DNA of 64,000 nt from the NCBI GenBank assembly GCA_009789175.1, contig CP046866.1, positions 1,364,001 to 1,428,000 on the forward strand. Direction: 5' to 3'. The DNA is from Salinibaculum litoreum (lineage in GTDB: Archaea; Halobacteriota; Halobacteria; Halobacteriales; Haloarculaceae). Below are positions 17,352 to 24,605 of the stretch, piece by piece. The stretch's first letter is position 1; the number at the start of each line of letters is the position of its first letter. The notes under the pieces were generated by a model. The model saw nothing but the letters and a program-made list of their open reading frames with translations. It did not search any database and was not told the origin of the DNA. Made by a program: the position numbers and the translations under genes.

Positions 17352-18746
17352 TCACTCGTCTACTCTGATATCGTCTACGAGGTCGTCGGCGACGCCGACG
17401 TATCCCGCCGGCGTCAGCGCCTGCAGTTCCTCCCGCACCGAGTCTGAGACATCGAGTTCCCCGAACAGTTCGTGGAAGTCCTCGATGGTCACGTCCTGGC
17501 CGCGAGTCAGCGCCTTCACGCGTTCGTAGGCGTCGGTGTGCCCCTCCCGCCGGAGGATTGTCTGGACGGCCTCGCCGATGATTTCCGGGGTTGCTTCCAG
17601 GTCCTCGCGCATGACCTGCTCGTTGGGGACGACCTTCGCCAGCCCGTTCTGGCACTTGCTGTAGCCGACCAGACAGTGTGCGAAGGCCGCGCCGATATTG
17701 CGCTTGATTGTCGAGTCCGAGAGGTCACGCTGGAGCCGGGATTTCGTGATGTAGTCCCCGAGGAAGACCAGATCGGAGTTGGCCTTCGAGAGGTTACCCT
17801 CGCTGTTCTCGAAGTCGATGGGATTGACCTTGTGGGGCATCGTCGAAGAGCCTGTCTCACCCTCGACGGCCTCCTGACCGAGATAGCGGTCGGAGACGTA
17901 CAGCCAGGCGTCCACGTCGAGGTCGAGCAAGACGTTGTTCGCACCCCGAAGCGCGTCGAAGACGCCCTGCAAATCATCACAGGGGTTGACCTGGGTCGTC
18001 AGCGGTTCGTGTGCCAGCCCGAGGTCGGTGACGAAGGACTTCCCGAAGGCCGGCCAGTCCACGTCGGGGTAGGCAGCGTCGTGGGCGGCGTAGGTGCCGC
18101 TGGCACCTGCGAGTTTGCCAGAGAGTTCCTCGGCAGCGCGGTCGATGCGGGCGATGGCACGACCCAGCCGGGACGCGTAGACGGCCATCTCCTTACCGAA
18201 GGTGGTCGGCGTCGCGGGCTGCCCGTGCGTGCGTGCGAGCATCGGTACGTCGCGGAACTCGCGGGCCATCTCGGTGAGTGTGTCTCGAATCTCCCGCAGT
18301 TCCGGGAGGAGAACGTCGGTGACGGCGGGTTTGACGAGCAATCGGTAGGCGAGGTTGTTCACGTCTTCGCTGGTCAGCCCGAAATGAATCCACTGGCCGG
18401 CATCGAGGTCCTCGGGCATGCCCTCCCGGACGAAGTACTCGACGGCTTTCACGTCGTGATTCGTTGCGGCGTACTCGCCATAGCCCTCGGTTTCGAGTTG
18501 CTTGACGATGGCGGCGTCGTCCTCGTCGAACTCCGTATAGAGGGCACGGAGGGTGTCGCGCTGGTCTGTATCGATAGACAGCGACGTGGCCTCGATGTCG
18601 GCGAGTGCGATGAGATACTCCACCTCGACGCGGACACGGGCACGCATAAGCGCCTGCTCGCTGGCGTAGGGGACCAGCGGGCCAGTGTAACGCGCGTACC
18701 GCCCGTCGAGCGGCGAGACAGCCTGTACTGCGGGTCGCTCGGTCAT
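17352..18746 (-). CDS. purB: Adenylosuccinate lyase
   Basis: Cleaves SAICAR to AICAR and adenylosuccinate to AMP, releasing fumarate, in de novo purine synthesis. It has 464 residues. The superfamily signature GSSTMPHKVNPI lies near residue 297, a catalytic histidine segment LARTHGQPATPTTFGKEM near residue 170 and the N-terminal VSPLDGRYARYT shows the bacterial-like PurB type. The start at 18746 gives MTERPAVQAVSPLDGRY, with a CTTTTTCG box about 30 bp upstream. AICAR, its product, is the substrate of the AICARFT half of purNH 3 kb away. Confidence 0.96.
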   Translation of the reverse strand: MTERPAVQAVSPLDGRYARYTGPLVPYASEQALMRARVRVEVEYLIALADIEATSLSIDTDQRDTLRALYTEFDEDDAAIVKQLETEGYGEYAATNHDVKAVEYFVREGMPEDLDAGQWIHFGLTSEDVNNLAYRLLVKPAVTDVLLPELREIRDTLTEMAREFRDVPMLARTHGQPATPTTFGKEMAVYASRLGRAIARIDRAAEELSGKLAGASGTYAAHDAAYPDVDWPAFGKSFVTDLGLAHEPLTTQVNPCDDLQGVFDALRGANNVLLDLDVDAWLYVSDRYLGQEAVEGETGSSTMPHKVNPIDFENSEGNLSKANSDLVFLGDYITKSRLQRDLSDSTIKRNIGAAFAHCLVGYSKCQNGLAKVVPNEQVMREDLEATPEIIGEAVQTILRREGHTDAYERVKALTRGQDVTIEDFHELFGELDVSDSVREELQALTPAGYVGVADDLVDDIRVDE

Positions 18747-18786
18747 GGTGGACTTTCTACGAGGGTGGCGAAAAAGCCTGCCGGTC

Positions 18787-20034
18787 TTAGGGAAGTTCGT
18801 CGTTGACGGCCTGTCTGCTCGCCGTCGCAGCGTCTTTGGCTTGCCGGTAGTAGGACTTGTAGCGGGCGACCTTCCGATAGAGGACGACGAACCAGAAGCC
18901 ATCGTAGACGACGAGGAAGGCAATCAGCGTGAGATTCTGTAGCGGCAGGGTACTCACCAGCGTGTTGTAGCTGGCGTGGATGAACACCGCGATGAGAAGC
19001 CCCTTGACGACGATACTGCCGCGGTTCTCGGGATTGAACTTCGCGAGGCCGAGGTAATAGCCCGCGAACGCGGAGTAGATGACGTGCCCCGGGCCGACGA
19101 GGGCACGAACGTAGGCGGTCTGTTCGGCGGCAGCGAGTGGCTGGATGCCACTGACCGATGCTGCCTGGGAGTAGATATTGATGATGTAGGTGAAGTTCTC
19201 GATCGCAGCGAATCCCAGCCCGGCGATGGCACCGTAGACGGCACCGTCGATGACGGCATCGAAGCGCTCGTCACGGTATGCATAGAGGCGAATTGCAGCC
19301 CATTTCACCGTCTCCTCGATGGGGGCGACAACGAGGAAGAAAAACAACGGCAGACCAATCAGCGGCAAGATTCCAAAGACCGGGGCAAACGCCGAGTTGA
19401 CGATAGCGGCGATGGTGGCAAGCAGGATGCTCAACAGGAACGTAACAGCCATCGTCGTCAACGGCTCCCTGCGGGTGGGGTCTTCGAACCAGAAGTAGCC
19501 AGCCAGCACGAGGGCAGGGACGAGCGACAACAACCCGAGGAGGCCGAGCGTCGGTTCCTCGGCGACCAGGAGCGCGACAACGGCGACCTGCGCCAGCAAG
19601 AGCACCACGGCGAGCGTGAGTATCAACCCTTTCCGGGTGAACCGCAACGCCTCGGCCAACTGCTCGGCAATACTGTCGAGTGGCGACCGAACCTCCCAGG
19701 TGGTCACGTCATAGAGGTCTGCCTGGTTGCCAAGCCGGGCCTGGATGGGGTCTTGCTGTCCGTCCGGACCGTGGGGTTCCTGTCCCGACGTATCTTTTCC
19801 GTATCCCGGCGGTCCAGACTGGCCGCCGCCTGGTCCGCGTCCGGGTTCGCCGGGAGTACCTGGGTTGCCGGGCTGACCAGGGTTGCTGGACTGACCCGAG
19901 TTGCCAGGGCCCTCGGGCTGACCCGGATTGTCGGGGTTGCTGGGTTGGCCAGAGTGGTCCGGGTGGCCGGGACCTCCCTTGCGTCGCTCGTCATCGTCGT
20001 CGTCATCGTCCCAGCCTCTGTCATCCCAGGACAT
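18787..20034 (-). CDS. PrsW-family membrane protease with collagen-like N-terminus
   Basis: A 415-residue protein. Residues 1-20 are extremely acidic (WDDDDDDDERR). Residues ~20-92 are made almost entirely of Gly, Pro, Asn, Gln and Ser in GxP-like order, e.g. NPGQPGNPGTPGEPG, resembling a collagen-like or elastic linker. Residues ~130-395 contain about eight membrane helices with the PrsW/CPBP-type metal site: PIEETVKW, then AAIENFTY, then HVIYSAFAG and FIHASYN. PrsW enzymes cut membrane-bound anti-sigma factors in bacteria; the archaeal substrate is unknown. A CTTTTTAAG box lies about 30 bp upstream of the start. Confidence 0.9.
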   Translation of the reverse strand: MSWDDRGWDDDDDDDERRKGGPGHPDHSGQPSNPDNPGQPEGPGNSGQSSNPGQPGNPGTPGEPGRGPGGGQSGPPGYGKDTSGQEPHGPDGQQDPIQARLGNQADLYDVTTWEVRSPLDSIAEQLAEALRFTRKGLILTLAVVLLLAQVAVVALLVAEEPTLGLLGLLSLVPALVLAGYFWFEDPTRREPLTTMAVTFLLSILLATIAAIVNSAFAPVFGILPLIGLPLFFFLVVAPIEETVKWAAIRLYAYRDERFDAVIDGAVYGAIAGLGFAAIENFTYIINIYSQAASVSGIQPLAAAEQTAYVRALVGPGHVIYSAFAGYYLGLAKFNPENRGSIVVKGLLIAVFIHASYNTLVSTLPLQNLTLIAFLVVYDGFWFVVLYRKVARYKSYYRQAKDAATASRQAVNDELP

Positions 20035-20136
20035 ACAACTTCATCGCGGCGGGAGCGTCTTAAAAAGTGGCACGCATGCCTTCAGGAATTGAAGGACCAC
20101 GAGGACTTATAGCCGCCGGCGTACACAACGTACATC

Positions 20137-20481
20137 GTGTGTGAGGACTGCGACATTGAGACAGTGGCGGGACTGCTCGAAGACGAGACAGTCCGTGCAA
20201 TCCTCACCGAGACGAGTATCGAACCCATGTCAGCGACGACCTTGAGCGAGCGATGTGACGCATCGGAGCCGACAATCTACCGGCGACTCGAAGAGCTACG
20301 GGAGTGTGATCTGGTCGAACAGCGGACGCGACCGGACCCGCAGGGAGGCCACCACCACAACGTCTACGCAGCGACGCTTGAACGGGTGACCGTCGAACTC
20401 GACGAGGGGTCCCTGCACCTCCAGATGGACCGACAGCAAAACATGGCCGACAGATTCACCGACCTCATCGAGGGGATGTAA
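20137..20481 (+). CDS. Small winged-helix regulator (ArsR-like)
   Basis: A 114-residue DNA-binding protein. It starts MCEDCDIETVAGLL using GTG, with a CTTATA box 26 bp upstream that fits a leaderless transcript. The helix-turn-helix is MSATTLSERCDASEPTIYRRLEE-like (residues ~30-55) followed by a wing with GGHHHNVYAATLERV, a His-rich patch that could bind metal. The opening C-x-x-C could also bind metal or sense redox state. The stop is followed 2 bp later by the GTG start of a small membrane protein, forming a tight two-gene operon. Confidence 0.83.
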   Translation: MCEDCDIETVAGLLEDETVRAILTETSIEPMSATTLSERCDASEPTIYRRLEELRECDLVEQRTRPDPQGGHHHNVYAATLERVTVELDEGSLHLQMDRQQNMADRFTDLIEGM

Positions 20482-20483
20482 CC

Positions 20484-20807
20484 GTGTCAGTACCACTCCA
20501 GATTTCACAACCCGACCTGCCGTCGTGGACGCTCATTGCCTCACAGGCCATCAACTTCGCAGTTGCAATCGTCGGTATCATCATCACCTACATCGCCTAT
20601 CGCGGCTACCGTCGGAACGACAGTCGGCCGATGCTGTTCATCGCCATCGGATTCTTCCTCGCTATCGTTCTCCAGTTCGTTTTGCTTATTCCAATGATAC
20701 TCTTGACCGACTCCGTGACGATAACCATCGTATACAGGTTCATCCGGGATATCGGCACGCTGGCCGGGTTGCTCTGTATCCTCTATGCTATCCGAATGCC
20801 GACGTAA
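20484..20807 (+). CDS. Three-helix membrane protein paired with winged-helix regulator
   Basis: A 107-residue membrane protein with three hydrophobic stretches (FAVAIVGIIITYIAYRGY, AIGFFLAIVLQFVLLIPMIL, IGTLAGLLCILYAIRM). It begins with GTG 2 bp after the regulator stop. Pairing of a small winged helix with a three-helix protein of this shape is common in haloarchaea (I recall the membrane partner as DUF7521-like), suggesting a membrane sensor or anti-regulator; this is inference from context. Confidence 0.78.
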   Translation: MSVPLQISQPDLPSWTLIASQAINFAVAIVGIIITYIAYRGYRRNDSRPMLFIAIGFFLAIVLQFVLLIPMILLTDSVTITIVYRFIRDIGTLAGLLCILYAIRMPT

Positions 20808-20809
20808 CG

Positions 20810-20828
20810 GCTGGCGTCGACAGCCAGC
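20810..20828 (+). terminator. Hairpin after the regulator/membrane pair
   Basis: A 6-bp perfect stem GCTGGC/GCCAGC with a 7-base loop begins 3 bp after the stop of the membrane gene. It lacks a T-run, so it may mark an mRNA 3' end or processing site rather than a classic terminator. Confidence 0.35.
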
Positions 20829-21068
20829 ATATCATAGAACCGTTCCCTGACTCCGAACTGGTCATCGGAAAGTACGCAATACAGACCACCTTTGTCCCGG
20901 TCGGGTCGCGGCTTCGCCGCGTTCGGACCGCTCCCCGCAACACCGTCCGCAGAAGTCGAAGATTACCCTCAATGCCGAGAGAGCAAGCCATCTCGTGACA
21001 AATCGCGTTCTCTCCGGTCGCACGAATGCTCGCCCGACTGCAGGCCGCTCCCCCCGCAATCGTACTGA

Positions 21069-21380
21069 ATGGCATCCGGTTCTCAGTACGAACCCAACAA
21101 ACTGCTCGATACGAGAGCAGGCTTATCAGAAACTCTTTCACTTTCTAAGGAGGAGCCTAGGGTGGTGCCCTCCACCACAGACATACCGCAGTGGCGTGAG
21201 GTGATGATGCTTATTTTACTGAGCGTGGTCTTTGCGTCACTTCAGTTGAATACCCTCCAAGCTCTCATTTCCGACGGGCCAACGGCAATCAACACGCTCG
21301 TAGATGTTTCATTATTAGTTCTCTTGAGTATCACTGTGATAGGAGCAATCTACGAAATCCTGCAGCTGAGAGTAGACTGA
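21069..21380 (+). CDS. Possible two-helix membrane protein
   Basis: A 103-residue frame with a polar N-terminus and two hydrophobic stretches (MLILLSVVFASLQLNTLQAL and LVDVSLLVLLSITVIGAIYE). Its GC content and codon use are weaker than those of its neighbours, and internal starts at 21204/21207 would give only the membrane part. The region around it carries repeats: an imperfect 20-bp copy of its first codons (TCCGGTTCTC, then AACCC) recurs at 21401-21422, just after its stop. It may be a gene in decay. Confidence 0.4.
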   Translation: MASGSQYEPNKLLDTRAGLSETLSLSKEEPRVVPSTTDIPQWREVMMLILLSVVFASLQLNTLQALISDGPTAINTLVDVSLLVLLSITVIGAIYEILQLRVD

Positions 21381-21466
21381 AGACTTCGCAGGTGTAGTTC
21401 GTGTCCGGTTCTCGGCACAAACCCGGTCAATCGCCCAGTATAGGCCGTGCTGTGACCAGCAAGCAT

Positions 21467-21489
21467 TCGCGCGAACGGAGTGAGCGCGA
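21467..21489. repeat. Palindromic repeat A (loop GAACGGAGTGA)
   Basis: A 6-bp stem TCGCGC/GCGCGA closes an 11-base loop GAACGGAGTGA. The same 11-base loop occurs in the last hairpin downstream of purNH (23552-23562), tying the two clusters together as members of one repeat family. Confidence 0.6.
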
Positions 21490-21493
21490 TTCA

Positions 21494-21522
21494 CTGAACG
21501 CGAGGCGAAGCCGAGCGTTCAG
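21494..21522. repeat. Palindromic repeat B
   Basis: An 8-bp perfect stem CTGAACGC/GCGTTCAG with a 13-base loop containing GAGGCGAAGCCGA. It begins 4 bp after repeat A and is followed by CCTTTTTAG, which could end a transcript. Confidence 0.55.
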
Positions 21523-21537
21523 CCTTTTTAGCGTAGA

Positions 21538-21598
21538 TTTTTGCGGCGAGCGGTTCCCGCAGCGAACGCAGTAAGCGAGGAAACCCGAGCCGGAAAAA
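21538..21598. repeat. Long palindromic repeat C
   Basis: A 61-bp imperfect hairpin. The outer arms are TTTTTGCGGC and GCCGGAAAAA (one mismatch), the inner arms GGTTCCC and GGAAACC (one mismatch), and the top carries GCGAACGCAGTAAGCGAG. This is the form of dispersed intergenic haloarchaeal repeats with GAACGNAGTRAGCG cores. Their function is not known. Confidence 0.55.
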
Positions 21599-21839
21599 GG
21601 TACTTTCGCAATTTTAGTGGGCAGTTGGTTCAGTATCGCGGTGGTGAAAGAAAGCACAGCGCTATGCTGACTGCACACTCTGTATCTTGCATGCCAGTGC
21701 AGATATTATATTCCTCTGTGGATTTCTACAGCCGTCATTTCACGCCACACCCGAGGAGTTGAGAATGATTCTATGACACGCTGGTAGGGACAGCACTCGA
21801 TTCGCAACGCCTTTGCGCTCCCCGCGCGGGCATTCGAGC

Positions 21840-23453
21840 ATGAAACTCGCCGGCATGGCTTCGAACCGCGGCCGAAACCTGATGAACATCGCCGACCAGG
21901 CCCCGGGGAACGCGGAGTTTGCCGTGGTCCTCACCAACAGCGAGGACGCACCCGTCGCCGAGAAGGCAGAGAAACGCGGGATTCCGACCGAGACTGTCGT
22001 GCAACGCGACGACGAATCCCGCAAACAGCACGAACAGCGCGTCCTCAACGCACTGGAGGGGTACGACTTCGACCTCGTGGCGCTGGATGGCTACATGCGT
22101 ATTCTCTCGGATACGTTCCTCGAAGAGGCGCCGACGACACTGAATGTCCATCCGGCCCTGCTCCCCGCCTTCCCCGGCATGGACGCGTGGGGCGACGCGC
22201 TGGACGAGGGTGTCTCCGTCACGGGCTGTACGGTCCACGTCGTCACGGACGCCACCGACGACGAGGGCAACGTCGTCGAATCGGAAGTCGACGCCGGCCC
22301 AATCGTCACCCAGGAACCAATCCCTGTCTACGAGGGTGACACAAAAGAGGACCTGCAGGACCGCGTCCTCTATCAGGGCGAGTTCAAGGCCTACCCGCGT
22401 GCGATTCAGTGGTTCGCCGAAGGTCGCGTCGAGGTGGACACCGAGGAGTCGACTGTCGAGGTCAGCGGCGACGAGAGCGGCCAGTTCCCGAGCCGTCGGG
22501 TCGCCAGTCAGGACCGCACCGCGGACCTCCGGTACGGCGAGAATCCACATCAGGACGCTGCACTCTACGGCGATTACACCGTCGACGAAGCGAGCGTCGT
22601 CCACGCCGACCAGCTCAACGAGGGCGCGAAGGGGCTGTCCTACAACAACTACAACGACGCCGACGGCGCGTTGAATCTCATCAAGGAGTTCGACGAACCC
22701 GCCGCAGCGGTCATCAAACACACCAATCCCGCGGGCTGTGCCACGGCCGACTCTATCGCAGAGGCATACGACCGCGCACTCTCGACGGACCCGATGAGTG
22801 CCTTCGGCGGCATCGTCGCGCTGAACCGCGAGTGCGATGCCGACACTGCCGAGCAGATTATCGACTCCTTCAAAGAGGTCGTCGTCGCGCCCGGCTACAC
22901 CGACGAGGCGCTCGACATCCTCTTCGAGAAGGAGAACCTGCGCGTCCTCGATGTCGGTGACCTGGGAGACCGGACCGACGTGCTCACCGAGAAACCCCTC
23001 GTGGGCGGGCGGCTCGTCCAGGAGCGGGACCTCCAGACGGTCACCCGCGAGGACCTCGAAGTCGTCACCGAGCGCGAGCCGACGGCGGAGCAAATCGAGT
23101 CGCTGCTCTTTGCCTGGCAGACTATCAAGCACGTCAAGTCAAACGCTATCCTCTTCGCCGACGGGACGGAGACGGTCGGTATCGGAATGGGACAGGTCTC
23201 CCGGGTCGATGCCGTCCACCTCGCGGCGATGAAAGCCGAAGAACACGCCGAGGGCAAGTCCGCCGAGGGTGCCGTGATGGCCTCAGATGCCTTCTTCCCG
23301 TTCCCGGATGGGGTCGAGAAGGCCGCAGAAGCCGGCATCGAAGCGGTCATCCAGCCCGGCGGCTCGAAAAACGACGACATGGTCATCGAGGCCGCCGACG
23401 AACACGACATGGCGATGGTGTTCACCGGGAGTCGGTGCTTTAGACACGACTGA
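21840..23453 (+). CDS. purNH: Fused GAR formyltransferase (PurN) and AICAR formyltransferase (PurH C-domain)
   Basis: A 537-residue fusion for two folate-dependent steps of purine synthesis. Residues 1-195 are PurN-like: GMASNRGRNLMNI, the catalytic Asn-His in NVHPALLPAFPG and Asp in EVDAGPIVTQE. Residues ~220-537 are the AICAR transformylase part of PurH: LRYGENPHQDAALYG, LSYNNYNDADGALNL and the catalytic Lys-His in AVIKHTNPAGCA. The IMP cyclohydrolase domain of bacterial PurH is absent, as expected where archaea use PurO. The C-terminus is odd: family members end close to ...RHFRH, while here it is VFTGSRCFRHD, and the last codons and stop lie inside a hairpin repeat (23438-23476). Start at ATG 21840. 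Confidence 0.95.
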   Translation: MKLAGMASNRGRNLMNIADQAPGNAEFAVVLTNSEDAPVAEKAEKRGIPTETVVQRDDESRKQHEQRVLNALEGYDFDLVALDGYMRILSDTFLEEAPTTLNVHPALLPAFPGMDAWGDALDEGVSVTGCTVHVVTDATDDEGNVVESEVDAGPIVTQEPIPVYEGDTKEDLQDRVLYQGEFKAYPRAIQWFAEGRVEVDTEESTVEVSGDESGQFPSRRVASQDRTADLRYGENPHQDAALYGDYTVDEASVVHADQLNEGAKGLSYNNYNDADGALNLIKEFDEPAAAVIKHTNPAGCATADSIAEAYDRALSTDPMSAFGGIVALNRECDADTAEQIIDSFKEVVVAPGYTDEALDILFEKENLRVLDVGDLGDRTDVLTEKPLVGGRLVQERDLQTVTREDLEVVTEREPTAEQIESLLFAWQTIKHVKSNAILFADGTETVGIGMGQVSRVDAVHLAAMKAEEHAEGKSAEGAVMASDAFFPFPDGVEKAAEAGIEAVIQPGGSKNDDMVIEAADEHDMAMVFTGSRCFRHD

Positions 23454-23570
23454 GCGTAGCGAAGGAGAGTCTAAAGTTCGTCAGAGCTTGCTCTGACGGC
23501 GTTTCCGGCACGACTGAGCGTTAGCGAGGGAATGCCGGAAGCTCGTGAGACGAACGGAGTGAGTCTCACG
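23438..23570. repeat. Array of four hairpins overlapping the purNH stop
   Basis: Four back-to-back hairpins: CTTTAGAC/GTCTAAAG (23438-23476), GTCAGAGC/GCTCTGAC (23480-23497, 2-base loop), TTCCGGCA/TGCCGGAA (23503-23540) and CGTGAGAC/GTCTCACG (23544-23570). All stems are 8 bp and perfect. The first and third share the 12-mer CACGACTGAGCG in the loop; the fourth has the loop GAACGGAGTGA seen at 21473. The purNH stop TGA (23451-23453) lies in the first copy of the 12-mer. Confidence 0.75.
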
Positions 23571-23706
23571 GAGTTTCCGACACGACTCGGGAGCCACGAC
23601 CGCTCGGGGCGAGTCACCGTCTATCCAATCATAAAAATTCCCGGGTGAGTTGCGCACGGCGCAACTGAATTCGAGCCTATATTTTGTGTCGGGACAAACG
23701 GGGGGT

Positions 23707-24600
23707 ATGGGAGAATCGAGCCTGTTCACACGGAAGCGGCTAGCAGTGCTTGCCGTCGTCGTACTCGTCGCGTTCGCCGGCTGTGCCGGTGGGACCAGCG
23801 ACGATAACGACGACGACTCAGGTGTCAACAAATCAGAGGCACTGGCCGAGTTCGGCTCTGACCTCGAAGACGACGTGACACCGGCCTCCGAGTTATCGGT
23901 CGACAAGGAGACGGTGACGTCGAACGCGCTGGCGGCGATGGAATCAGTCGAGACCTACGAGATATCCACGGAACTCACAGTAAACACCACACAGAACAAC
24001 GTCGACCGGTCACGGACACTGGACAGTGAGGTCGCCGTCGACCGCGGACAGCAGGAATTCGCGGTCGAACAGGTAGTTACCGTGGGAACACGGGAAGTGA
24101 CCACTGATGTCTACTTCGTCGACGGGACGCTCTATCAGCGCAGTGCGGCGCTCGCGAGTCAGGTCGGTTCGGAGTGGATCAAGATCGATGTCGGCGACAA
24201 CCAGTCTCAGCAGTTTCGCGCACAGGACGAAGTCGGACTCCACGAGCGCCTGCTGGAGAACGGGTCGGTGACGTTCGTCGGCAAGCAGGCTGTCGACGGT
24301 GAAGACGCCTACCGACTGCGTATCGAGAGCGACGCATCCTCGCTGGCTGAGTATCTCGACATGACACAGGAGCCGACGGCTGACGTGAACTACACCGCCG
24401 CAATCTGGGTGAGCGCGGACAGTGGCGACCTGTTGCGCTCCGAAGGATTCATCGAGACGACGGTGGATTCGGAGGCGACCACGGCCGAAAGTACCATCCA
24501 GTACACCGAGACGTTCACCTACACCGACGTGTCGGTGACACTTCCTGATGCTGCCAGTACGGCCGTCGAGATAGACGACGCCGGTCAGCTGCAGGGCTGA
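23707..24600 (+). CDS. Surface lipoprotein, LppX/LolA-like fold suspected
   Basis: A 297-residue exported lipoprotein. A basic start and hydrophobic stretch lead to the lipobox FAGC with Cys26; an acidic linker (DDNDDD) follows. The mature region alternates short beta strands and matches the haloarchaeal DUF6612/LppX-like pattern (ALAAMESVETYEISTELTV, YFVDGTLYQR, WVSADSGDLLRSEG), which in other organisms binds lipids. ATG 23707 has a CTATATTTTG box about 25 bp upstream, supporting this start over 23650. The next lipoprotein gene follows 5 bp later, so they form an operon. Confidence 0.82.
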   Translation: MGESSLFTRKRLAVLAVVVLVAFAGCAGGTSDDNDDDSGVNKSEALAEFGSDLEDDVTPASELSVDKETVTSNALAAMESVETYEISTELTVNTTQNNVDRSRTLDSEVAVDRGQQEFAVEQVVTVGTREVTTDVYFVDGTLYQRSAALASQVGSEWIKIDVGDNQSQQFRAQDEVGLHERLLENGSVTFVGKQAVDGEDAYRLRIESDASSLAEYLDMTQEPTADVNYTAAIWVSADSGDLLRSEGFIETTVDSEATTAESTIQYTETFTYTDVSVTLPDAASTAVEIDDAGQLQG

Positions 24601-24605
24601 GGCCG

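Larger units (their letters stand above)
21381..21839. other. 459-bp gap holding a palindrome cluster
   Basis: No convincing coding frame. The first third is a cluster of three haloarchaeal-type palindromic repeats (21467-21598, described separately). The rest is AT-richer and shows nothing I can name. The last 30 bp, GC-rich and ending in GGCATTCGAGC-like sequence, lie just before the purNH start; no clear TATA box is visible there. Confidence 0.6.

Noticed and set aside
17472-18806. 444-codon open frame on the plus strand
   Set aside because: Mirror of purB, whose signature motifs are intact on the other strand.
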